From assembly GCA_021845325.1 (NCBI GenBank), contig JAKBRR010000003.1:1-27636 (forward strand): a stretch of DNA of 27,636 nucleotides, written 5' to 3'. Numbering within the stretch: the first letter of the stretch is position 1; every line of letters starts with the position of its first letter. This stretch comes from Thermoplasmata archaeon. GTDB lineage: Archaea > Thermoplasmatota > Thermoplasmata > Thermoplasmatales > Thermoplasmataceae. Made by a program: the position numbers and the translations under genes. Shown in pieces: positions 17,034 to 23,886 of the stretch. Below the pieces are notes generated by a model that saw nothing but the letters and a program-made list of their open reading frames with translations, was not told the DNA's origin and ran no database searches.

Positions 17034-18659
17034 TCACTCCAGATTATATATATTTCCCTCATTATCAATATGAATATTGCATGCCGCTGGTTCCTTTGGC
17101 AATCCAGGCATTGTCATTATATCACCTGAATATACAACAATAAAACCAGCTCCTGAACTTACTGATGCTGAAGTAACTCCTAGAATGTTGTCATCATTTT
17201 CAAGGGGGTTTCCACTGAGGGAATACTGGCTTTTTGCCATGCAGATTGGTAGACCCGAGTAACCATTCTTTTCAATTCTCCTAATATCAGAAAGTGCCTT
17301 TTTTGAAAATTCTACGCTTTTAACACCATATATGTTTAATCCAATGGCTTCAATTTTTTCTCTTATTCCATCATTGAAATTGTAAGTGTATTTGATGCTT
17401 TCCGTGGTTTTCTCACATTTCTCTAAAACAGTCTTAGCAAGAGATAGGGCACCATCGCCTCCCTTCATAAAAACCTCAGATAACTCATAATCCATGTTGT
17501 TCTTTTTCAACATCTCGTCAAGGAACTGAATTTCTTCTTCCGTATCAGAGGAGAATTTATTGATTGCCACAACTGGATGAAAACCGAATCTTGTCAAATT
17601 ATCATAGTGATGCTTCAGGTTCTTGAATCCACCGGCAATACCATTTTTGTCCTCGCTACCACCAAGAAGTTTCATCGCCCTGATTGTTGCAACTATCACA
17701 ACAGCGGATATTTTCAAATTGCCTGTTCGTGAAACCATATTTATGAATTTCTCGGCGCCAAGATCAGAACCGAATCCCGCTTCAGTTATAACATAATCAC
17801 TGTATTTCATTGCCATTTTCGCTGCGAGGATACTTGATGTTCCATGTGCTATATTTCCAAATGGACCTGTATGGATAAATGCTGGTACACCTTCTGTTGT
17901 CTGCACAAGATTTGGCTTGATGGCGTCAGAGAGAATGGCTGCCATGGCACCCTCAGCTTTCAAATCTCCAGAATAGACAGGTTTTCCGTTAGTGTCGTAA
18001 CCAATAAGAATTTTTGAAAGTCTTCTTACAAGATCATCATAATCTATTGAAAATCCCATAATGGCCATTATCTCTGAGGCTGGTGTTATTACGAAACCAT
18101 CCCTGGTGAGTGGTCCATTTTCCTTTCCACCAGCGTTCAGTATCATGTCCCTTAGCGATCTATCATTCATGTCTATTGTTCTTGGAAAAGTTATCTTTTC
18201 CGGATCAATTTTTAATTGGTTCCCATGGTATATGTGATTTTGTATCATAGATGAAAGAAGATTATGAGCAGCTGTGATTGCTGGAAAATCACCTGTAAAA
18301 AGAAGATTGATCTTGTCTGATGGCTCAACCTTGGATTTTCCACCACCGGTTGCTCCCCCCTTTACTCCAAAGCATGGTCCCATTGATGGTTCCCTTATAC
18401 TGATTGAAACATTTTTACCAAGTTTTTTGAATGCCTGTGATAGACCGATGGTATTTGTGGTCTTTCCCTCACCGAATTTTGTTGGTGTCATCGCTGTAAC
18501 TAGAATAAGTTTGCCATTCTTATTTCCTCTATTCAGTGCCTTAAGGCTAATTTTTGCCATGTATTTTCCATAATTTTCTATGTATTCCCTATCAATTCCA
18601 AGGTTTGCTGCAATATCCATTATATTTTCCATAACTATCTTATAAGCATGCCCACTCAA
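17034..18659 (-). CDS. fhs: Formate--tetrahydrofolate ligase
   Basis: Fhs makes 10-formyl-THF from formate, THF and ATP in the cytosol. The 541-residue protein is close to the family length (about 550-560). It has the P-loop T-P-T-K-F-G-E-G-K-T-T (58-68), then R-E-P-S-M-G-P-C-F-G-V-K-G-G-A-T-G-G-G, F-T-G-D-F-P-A-I-T-A-A-H-N-L, H-G-T-S-S-I-L-A and E-A-G-F-G-S-D-L-G-A-E-K-F, which together are diagnostic. The start is uncertain. The longest form begins with TTG (18657-18659), and a TATA-like TTTATA about 25 bases upstream supports it. An ATG at residue 10 (18632), served by a second TATA-like TTTATAAT, would still retain the N-terminal M-D-I-A-A-N-L-G-I. With the MTHFR-like protein it indicates THF-based C1 metabolism. 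Confidence 0.95.
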   Translation of the reverse strand: MSGHAYKIVMENIMDIAANLGIDREYIENYGKYMAKISLKALNRGNKNGKLILVTAMTPTKFGEGKTTNTIGLSQAFKKLGKNVSISIREPSMGPCFGVKGGATGGGKSKVEPSDKINLLFTGDFPAITAAHNLLSSMIQNHIYHGNQLKIDPEKITFPRTIDMNDRSLRDMILNAGGKENGPLTRDGFVITPASEIMAIMGFSIDYDDLVRRLSKILIGYDTNGKPVYSGDLKAEGAMAAILSDAIKPNLVQTTEGVPAFIHTGPFGNIAHGTSSILAAKMAMKYSDYVITEAGFGSDLGAEKFINMVSRTGNLKISAVVIVATIRAMKLLGGSEDKNGIAGGFKNLKHHYDNLTRFGFHPVVAINKFSSDTEEEIQFLDEMLKKNNMDYELSEVFMKGGDGALSLAKTVLEKCEKTTESIKYTYNFNDGIREKIEAIGLNIYGVKSVEFSKKALSDIRRIEKNGYSGLPICMAKSQYSLSGNPLENDDNILGVTSASVSSGAGFIVVYSGDIMTMPGLPKEPAACNIHIDNEGNIYNLE

Positions 18660-18719
18660 ATTATAAATATACCCTGTCTATAAATTGCGTCCATGATTCC
18701 AAAGTAATGATTATTCTGC

Positions 18720-19940
18720 TTAACTCATTTTCGTAATAATTTCAGCTTCAGATTCATCCTTTTTCTTCTGTATTTTTCCTGAGAAGATAAGAAGCAAAAT
18801 ACTTACTGCAAAAATACCGGCTGCAAGAATCTGCCAGATTGATGAATATTCATGGGTATAGTCGCTTATGTAACCGGAAAATGGTGTTCCAAGGATTGTT
18901 CCAAAGGAGATAATTAACAATCCAAGGCCACTGTAAAGACCTATTTTTCCCTTTGGTGCTATCTCAGAGATTACAGTTATGTACACACCGTTCCATCCTA
19001 TGGCAGTTAAGCCAAGAACAAAAGACATCCCAACTGCCAGGTAAAAATTCAGGGTAAGATAGGAGTAAATGAAGAAAAACAGGGAAGAGAGGATCATGAC
19101 CATTATGAGCGAAAGAATCCTTCTGCTTGGAAACAGTCTATTGCTAAGGGAAGCCCATAATATTCTTCCTATGAATGATCCAATGAGTATACTCGCCAGG
19201 AGAATTTCCGCAGTGAATAACTTGAACCCTATGGAACTTGTAAAGAGAACAGAATAGGTAAGAAGTGACTGCTGCCCCCAGGACATAGCCGCCACAAGAA
19301 CATTTATCAGTAAAAACCTACCATTCCCAAATGCGCTCTTAATTTCCCTTAAGTATCCTCTGAAATCTATTGGCGTTGCCTTTTCATGTTTTTCACCTCT
19401 CACTAAAAGAAAAAAGACAAATGCAATAATAGCGAGGATAACGAAAGGTCCAAAAAAGCCATATCTTATAGAAATCAAGGGAAGAAGAATTGCGGCAGTG
19501 GAAGCTCCTATTGGAACTCCAGACTGCTTGATTCCCATTGGCGTTGCATGATATGGATAATATGTCTTCATCACGGCATTATTAGTCGCAGGGGTTACAA
19601 GTCCATAACCAAGGCCTATGGCATAAAACCCTGCAACAAAAACATAAAAATTTGGAGCAAGAGTTGCAAGTGTTGAACCTATGGCCATTATGAGGAATGC
19701 TATTTTTATTGCCCTGAAGCTGCCAAGGTGATCGACAAAATAGCCAACAAAAGGAGAAACTGTTGCAAGTCCAATGAATATAACACTGGTCAACAGTCCG
19801 ACCATTGCAGAATCGATAAAGAAATGATCCTTTATGATTTTATCAAGGGGAGAGTATGAGGCTTCAATGAGATTAACCACTGATATGAATAGAAGACTCT
19901 GGAACATCACATTGAGGCTGTATACCTTGTTTTTCAGCAT
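18720..19940 (-). CDS. MFS transporter, 12-TM type
   Basis: The 406-residue protein has about 12 membrane helices and ends in a charged tail (K-K-K-D-E-S-E-A-E). The loop after helix 2 (G-Y-F-V-D-H-L-G-S-F-R-A-I-K) corresponds to MFS motif A, with the duplicate I-G-R-I-L-W-A-S-L-S-N-R in the second half. A G-Y-G-L-V-T-P-A-T-N-N-A-V-M stretch in helix 4 and G-I-K-Q-S-G-V-P-I-G-A in helix 5 recall anion/sugar-phosphate or cyanate-type permeases. Import versus export and substrate are unknown. It is followed, 60 bases on, by fhs in the same direction, so co-transcription with fhs is possible. A 12-base palindrome lies just upstream of its start. Confidence 0.87.
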   Translation of the reverse strand: MLKNKVYSLNVMFQSLLFISVVNLIEASYSPLDKIIKDHFFIDSAMVGLLTSVIFIGLATVSPFVGYFVDHLGSFRAIKIAFLIMAIGSTLATLAPNFYVFVAGFYAIGLGYGLVTPATNNAVMKTYYPYHATPMGIKQSGVPIGASTAAILLPLISIRYGFFGPFVILAIIAFVFFLLVRGEKHEKATPIDFRGYLREIKSAFGNGRFLLINVLVAAMSWGQQSLLTYSVLFTSSIGFKLFTAEILLASILIGSFIGRILWASLSNRLFPSRRILSLIMVMILSSLFFFIYSYLTLNFYLAVGMSFVLGLTAIGWNGVYITVISEIAPKGKIGLYSGLGLLIISFGTILGTPFSGYISDYTHEYSSIWQILAAGIFAVSILLLIFSGKIQKKKDESEAEIITKMS

Positions 19941-19945
19941 TTATT

Positions 19946-19957
19946 CACTTCTAAGTG
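19946..19957. promoter_or_regulatory. Candidate operator palindrome before the 12-TM MFS gene
   Basis: CACTTCTAAGTG is an inverted repeat of two five-base arms with a CT centre, five bases upstream of the start codon. The TATA-like ATTTTATG about 30 bases further upstream would put the transcription start next to it, the place where a repressor would block RNA polymerase. A second palindrome, AATGATCATT, lies at 20005-20014. Confidence 0.35.
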
Positions 19958-20037
19958 GTTTAATGATTTTTTTAGTATTGTTCCATAACATAAAATTGTG
20001 TTTAAATGATCATTGACATGATGCGACTTTAATACCA

Positions 20038-21483
20038 CTACTTTTCATCTGGATTTTTTCTAATTTCCCTTACATTTACATGAGTATCAGACTTCCTTCC
20101 CCTTACAAGGGCAGCAAACCCAGCTACTATTAGAATTATGAAACTTGCCAGCAGAGCTGCATGAACACCACCAAGGAATGAGACAGATACACCACCAACC
20201 AGTTTCGCCTTTCCAAGGAAGATCTCAAATGCCACATATCTTGGAACTGCAAGGGCAGATATGGAAATAGCAATAACATAACTGAACAGCGTTCCAATAT
20301 TGGATAAAGTCCTCAAAAGGCCAGATATGGATCCGTAAAGTTCCCTGGGTGCACCGGACATTACTGCAGCATTATTTGATGGCCAGAACATTGATCCTCC
20401 GAAACCTGTTACTATAGATCCCAGTATTACGAGATAGAGAGATGTGTTTATTCCCATTGCCAGATACACGAGAACACCTCCAGCCATAAGAAATATTCCT
20501 GTAGCAGATACGGTTCTTGGGCCGATCCTGTCAGAAAGTTTCCCCATCTTTGGAGCAAGAAGACTCGATATAATATAACCGGGTATCAAAAGCAGGGCAG
20601 CATCAAGTGGATCGAATCCCCTTATTCCCTGAAGATACATTATAAGAATGAATAATACTGAAAGATACCCAATTGCCTGGAGAGTTGCTGCAAGAAGTGA
20701 GAATGATAAAACCCTGTTCCTGAAGGCTTTTAAAACTATGACTGGATCCTTAACTGATCTTTCAATGAGTAAAAATGGAATTATAAGTATCAGACCGATA
20801 ACTATGAGCAATTCATTTGTGAGTGTTAGTCCATTGCCTGCGATTTCAACAGCACCATATGCAATTAGAGAGAGGAATGTTAATAAAAACACAGTTCCAG
20901 CATAATCGATTTTGGTTTCTGTCCTTTTATTATCCTTAATATACATCAAAGCAAAAACAAAACCGATCAAACCAACAGGGACATTGATATAGAAAATATA
21001 TCTCCAGCCAATAAATGTGGTAATTATTCCACCAAGAACTATTCCCAGGGAACCTCCTATACTCCATCCCATGGATGTATACCCAAAGGCTTTACCCCTT
21101 TCCATTGGCTCAAAGTGATCTGCAATTATTGCATTGCTATTTCCCTGTAGGAAAACTGCACCCAACCCCTGAAATGCCCTTGCCCCAATTAGGAAAAACA
21201 CATTTGGAGCGGCACCTGAAGCAGCAGATCCTATTATGAATATAAGGAATCCTAAATTAAAAATCCTTCCTCTTCCATATATATCTCCAAGCCTACCAAG
21301 CTGTGTTGTAAGCGCTGCCAGTACAAGAAGATAGATCAGTATTACCCATATTGTATCCAGAAAAGGGGCCTTCAATTGATCTGTTAGTGTGGGCAGAGCA
21401 AGAATTACAATTGTTGTATCTATAGCTGACATCAGCATTCCAATGAACACACTGATCAGTATAAGTGTCTTTTTTTCAACCAT
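20038..21483 (-). CDS. MFS drug-efflux-type transporter, DHA2 family (14 TM)
   Basis: The 481-residue protein fits the 14-helix DHA2 group (EmrB/QacA-like proton antiporters that expel drugs or metabolites). Helix 1 carries S-A-I-D-T-T-I-V-I-L-A-L-P (19-31, motif D1, 'LDxTVVNVALP'). Motif A is L-G-R-L-G-D-I-Y-G-R-G-R, and motif C is S-M-G-W-S-I-G-G-S-L-G-I-V-L-G-G followed by G-W-R-Y-I-F-Y-I-N-V-P-V-G, the classical DHA2 signature. No EmrA partner is present, as expected for an organism without an outer membrane. The ATG is preceded by a good Shine-Dalgarno (AAAGGTG, 21493-21499) nine bases away, within a structured 94-base leader, unlike the mostly leaderless genes around it. Substrate unknown. 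Confidence 0.92.
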   Translation of the reverse strand: MVEKKTLILISVFIGMLMSAIDTTIVILALPTLTDQLKAPFLDTIWVILIYLLVLAALTTQLGRLGDIYGRGRIFNLGFLIFIIGSAASGAAPNVFFLIGARAFQGLGAVFLQGNSNAIIADHFEPMERGKAFGYTSMGWSIGGSLGIVLGGIITTFIGWRYIFYINVPVGLIGFVFALMYIKDNKRTETKIDYAGTVFLLTFLSLIAYGAVEIAGNGLTLTNELLIVIGLILIIPFLLIERSVKDPVIVLKAFRNRVLSFSLLAATLQAIGYLSVLFILIMYLQGIRGFDPLDAALLLIPGYIISSLLAPKMGKLSDRIGPRTVSATGIFLMAGGVLVYLAMGINTSLYLVILGSIVTGFGGSMFWPSNNAAVMSGAPRELYGSISGLLRTLSNIGTLFSYVIAISISALAVPRYVAFEIFLGKAKLVGGVSVSFLGGVHAALLASFIILIVAGFAALVRGRKSDTHVNVREIRKNPDEK

Positions 21484-21577
21484 TTTTATTTACACCTTTG
21501 GAGTCGAGGCACTCCCGCAAGGTCGAAACACCTTAGCACCTGAATAAATAATTTTCCTTTGGAAATATTACAGGTAC
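21484..21577 (-). promoter_or_regulatory. Structured 5' leader with tandem hairpins; candidate riboswitch
   Basis: Read on the minus strand from 21577, three stems can be drawn. P1 pairs GTACCTG (21577-21571) with CAGGTGC (21542-21536) and encloses a hairpin TTTCC-AAA-GGAAA. P2 is AAGGT-GTTTCG-ACCTT (21534-21519). P3 is GGAGT-GCCTCG-ACTCC (21515-21500), three bases later. P2 and P3 share the loop G-Y-Y-T-C-G and closing T-A pair, while three of five stem pairs differ with pairing kept. The Shine-Dalgarno AAAGGTG (21499-21493) repeats the P2 5' arm, so ACCTT (21523-21519) can pair with either, giving an open and a closed ribosome site. Known motifs of TPP, fluoride or guanidine riboswitches were not found. 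The folds were drawn by hand without energy calculation. Paired DNA operators are the main alternative. Confidence 0.55.
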
Positions 21578-21594
21578 TCACAGAATTTCAACAT

Positions 21595-21604
21595 CCTATT
21601 TAAG
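21595..21604 (-). promoter_or_regulatory. TATA box for the DHA2 gene leader
   Basis: CTTAAATAGG on the minus strand is centred about 23-26 bases before 21577-21574, placing transcription start at the first pairing base of the leader. A second, weaker TATA-like GTTAAATATAC lies about 35 bases further upstream. Confidence 0.5.
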
Positions 21605-21883
21605 AATTTAATGAGAATTTGGTGATACTTAGTATATTTAACTTAGGTGAGATTAAAATTCACTGATTTGGCATGACTTTATATGAAGAGTGCACACAAT
21701 AACTAGACGATACGACAATAACAACATCATTTAATGATAAAATTTAAGGTAACCTGTACTGTTCATCCCATTTGGAATGAAAACAGCAAGTAAATAAAAC
21801 AACATATTGTATTAAATCTTGTATTACATCTCTTCATTTGAATTTTGTGCTCTGAGAATTATTAATAGAAAGTTTGGACCAGT
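21605..21883. other. Gene-free AT-rich stretch between the tRNA and the DHA2 leader
   Basis: No coding frame or RNA is supported here. It carries the distal promoter sequence of the DHA2 gene, a 13-base palindrome ATCATT-T-AATGAT (21726-21738) and an imperfect inverted repeat TTCATCCC/GGAATGAA (21762-21781). No copy of the tRNA 3' end or other attachment-site-like direct repeat is seen. Confidence 0.4.
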
Positions 21884-21889
21884 AAAAAA
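21884..21889 (-). terminator. T-run terminator of tRNA-Arg
   Basis: Six T residues on the minus strand begin one base after the last tRNA nucleotide, as is common for archaeal tRNA genes. Confidence 0.6.
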
Positions 21890-21890
21890 G

Positions 21891-21964
21891 CGCCCGAGCC
21901 GGGATTCGAACCCGGATCAAAGGCTCCGCAGGCCTCTAGGATATCCAAATTACCCCACTCGGAC
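21891..21964 (-). tRNA. tRNA-Arg (anticodon GCG)
   Basis: The 74-base sequence folds as a tRNA. The acceptor arm is GTCCGAG with CTCGGGC (one G-T pair) and discriminator G73. The D arm has the conserved G18-G19. The anticodon stem GAGGC/GCCTT encloses the loop C-T-G-C-G-G-A with anticodon GCG, reading CGC and CGU. The T arm is CCGGG-TTCGAAT-CCCGG, with a four-base variable loop. A at position 20 and C35 are the usual arginine identity bases. There is no intron, and CCA is not encoded, so it is added after transcription. It stands alone, transcribed leftward, divergent from the rightward gene at 22121. Confidence 0.95.
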
Positions 21965-22090
21965 TTATGTGCCTTTTATTGAAAATAAAACGCAAATTCA
22001 ATTACTGAATGTTTTCAGAACTATAATATGTTTCCCAAAGATGATTAGTTGCTTCACGAAGTTCCATTTTTATAGGAAATTTTGAGATAA

Positions 22091-22100
22091 CTTTTAATAG
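22091..22100 (+). promoter_or_regulatory. TATA box of the sequon-rich anchored protein gene
   Basis: CTTTTAATAG is centred 25 bases before the ATG at 22121, giving a leaderless transcript. Confidence 0.6.
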
Positions 22101-22120
22101 ACACATTCGATCATTTTCTT

Positions 22121-22996
22121 ATGATCGCAATTGTTAAAATTATTATAATAGCTGTTATAGTGGTTGGTGTTGCAGCCCCAACTTCATATGTTGCTTACAG
22201 TTATTTATCCTCATCAACACCTCCAATGACTCATTTTATACCAGAGGGAGTTTCTGCTCTTGTTGATTATAAAGTGAACAATACTAATTTTATAGTTTAT
22301 GCGTCAAATACCACAGCAGGTGTAATTCTGAATTACAATCTTACTGCGTTTGAAAATACTGCAAAAAATTCCTCTAATACAACTGCAAATACACTTAAAG
22401 GTAGTAATGTTTCAGTAAAATATTATACTGCATATGAGGGCTATAATATTTACAGAGTATCGAATATTTCCCTATCAAATTCCTTAAACCTGTCCACTGC
22501 GGGTAGTCTTCCGGAAAATATAACTAGTTCCGTATATGTATCACCTATAGGTAACTCTTTCATTGTGCTTTCCAATCTCTCAGGAGTTGAAATGTCAATA
22601 AATGCAAACCACACTGGTAAATATTTAAAAGATCATCAGTCTTTTCTAAATATTAAGGGAGATGGTATGTCATTTTACGTAAATCTTTCGGCCCTGGACT
22701 ATTCAAAGACGATTCCCATCTCAAAAAGCTCAGGCGTAAGTGTGTATTCAAACATGTTCAGTGGTGTAGTGATATATGGAAATGTTTCAGCTAAATTTAC
22801 AAATATTACAATAACGAATGTTGATCACGCACTTTATAAGAATATTTCACTCATAGATGGAATTCTCCCATCTAATCTAACTGTTTCAAGCATTTACAAC
22901 AATGGAATTTACAGTGCAGAATTCAATGTTGGTTTCAGCAATTACAAGTATGTAGAGACAGAAATTTTGTCTGATATTCAATCTAAACAATTTTAA
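22121..22996 (+). CDS. Membrane-anchored, sequon-rich extracellular protein
   Basis: No family is recognised for this 291-residue protein. An N-terminal helix (I-A-I-V-K-I-I-I-I-A-V-I-V-V-G-V-A-A, residues 2-20) would anchor it, leaving a roughly 265-residue outer domain rich in Asn, Ser, Thr and Tyr with some 15 N-x-S/T sequons and no cysteine. The outer part reads as beta-strand-rich, with blocks such as G-V-S-A-L-V-D-Y-K-V and I-G-N-S-F-I-V-L-S-N. It precedes an ABC-2 permease and ATPase in the same direction with a 53-base gap, so it may be an accessory or binding partner of that transporter. The permease has its own TATA box, which makes separate transcription possible. Confidence 0.7.
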   Translation: MIAIVKIIIIAVIVVGVAAPTSYVAYSYLSSSTPPMTHFIPEGVSALVDYKVNNTNFIVYASNTTAGVILNYNLTAFENTAKNSSNTTANTLKGSNVSVKYYTAYEGYNIYRVSNISLSNSLNLSTAGSLPENITSSVYVSPIGNSFIVLSNLSGVEMSINANHTGKYLKDHQSFLNIKGDGMSFYVNLSALDYSKTIPISKSSGVSVYSNMFSGVVIYGNVSAKFTNITITNVDHALYKNISLIDGILPSNLTVSSIYNNGIYSAEFNVGFSNYKYVETEILSDIQSKQF

Positions 22997-23020
22997 TTTA
23001 TAAAAATTTTTATTGACTTT

Positions 23021-23030
23021 TTTTAAATAT
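23021..23030 (+). promoter_or_regulatory. TATA box of the ABC permease-ATPase operon
   Basis: TTTTAAATAT is centred about 25 bases before the ATG at 23050. Confidence 0.6.
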
Positions 23031-23049
23031 CTTTTAGACATTACTTATT

Positions 23050-23886
23050 ATGTTTAGAAGAGCATCTCTTTTTAAAAATACTTATGTGTATTACTTAAGG
23101 AATTATTACAGGTCAAAAAGTTTCTATCTGATGTTTTTCATGGCAATCCTTGTCTCTATACTATTGATTTACCTTTCCTTCAGATATCAGTCCAAACTTT
23201 CGGCTTTTGCATCAAGAGCAGGACTCAATATAATTGGCCCTCACGGAGATGAATTGGTTCTTGCCTATCTCTGGACCTTTATTCTTTCATTACTTCCCGT
23301 ATTCGCCTCAGTATTTTTTGGCTCCCCTGCTATTTCAAGTGAAATAGAGAGCAAGACAGCGTTTCATATCTTTACGCTGCCTATACCGAGATCTATTTTA
23401 CTGACTGGAAAATATCTAGCGGCAGTTACTGTTACTACCCTGATCGTTGTGACGTTTACCTTGATTGAGTTTGCTACTTTCCAGTACATATACGGTGTAA
23501 TTCTAATCCAATTTCTGTATAGTTTTCTTCTTACAATTCTCTTCGTATTCTCAATTTCAGGAGTTACTTTTTTGATAAGCAGTTTATTTAATAAAAATAC
23601 CTATGCATACATTTCAGTTCTCCTGATCTATTTATTAATATTCAATGCAGGCACAATCATAATAGAATTACTTTACAAGGTAACACCTTATTATCTGTTA
23701 AACGAGGCAGAGACCATAGTTTACAGAGTTTTTCTAAACTTTTCCTTCGGGATAACAACGACTGTGCCATCAAGTCTGTCAGCTTCGACCAATGAAATAA
23801 TTGCAAGCTCTCTAGTACTTGCACTTTATGCAATTATAAGCTTTGGAGCGACTTTAATCTTGTTTGAACGTAAGGAGGTGAAGTGA
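23050..23886 (+). CDS. ABC-2 type transporter permease
   Basis: The 278-residue protein has six membrane helices (about 25-45, 72-98, 118-141, 145-170, 180-205 and 250-272), the usual plan for ABC-2 permeases. A cytoplasmic segment between helices 2 and 3 reads S-P-A-I-S-S-E-I-E-S-K-T-A-F-H-I-F-T-L-P-I-P-R-S, the typical ABC-2 coupling stretch ('I-S-x-E-x-E-x-G-T-x-x-L-L-x-x-P-x-x-R') that docks on the ATPase. It forms an exporter with the next gene, whose start overlaps its stop. The cargo is unknown; neighbours give no biosynthesis genes. The leaderless start is supported by the TATA box. Confidence 0.88.
   Translation: MFRRASLFKNTYVYYLRNYYRSKSFYLMFFMAILVSILLIYLSFRYQSKLSAFASRAGLNIIGPHGDELVLAYLWTFILSLLPVFASVFFGSPAISSEIESKTAFHIFTLPIPRSILLTGKYLAAVTVTTLIVVTFTLIEFATFQYIYGVILIQFLYSFLLTILFVFSISGVTFLISSLFNKNTYAYISVLLIYLLIFNAGTIIIELLYKVTPYYLLNEAETIVYRVFLNFSFGITTTVPSSLSASTNEIIASSLVLALYAIISFGATLILFERKEVK
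23872..23881 (+). promoter_or_regulatory. Near-perfect Shine-Dalgarno deciding the ABC ATPase start
   Basis: AAGGAGGTGA, inside the last codons of the permease, is fully complementary to the 16S rRNA tail. It leaves one base before the GTG at 23883 but four before the ATG at 23886, so the ATG is the better start. Confidence 0.7.

Noticed and set aside
21484..21577. TPP, fluoride or guanidine riboswitch
   Set aside because: The conserved TPP segments (CTGAGA and GAACCTGAT-like) are absent, the fluoride-type core was not found, and the hairpin loops are GYYTCG, not ACGR.
21891..21964. Intron in the tRNA
   Set aside because: The anticodon arm closes with a normal seven-base loop; no extra bases are present.
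21605..21964. tRNA-associated integration site
   Set aside because: No duplicate of the tRNA 3' end and no integrase gene are seen in the window.
23883..23885. GTG as start of the ABC ATPase
   Set aside because: It leaves only one base after the Shine-Dalgarno; the ATG at 23886 has better spacing.
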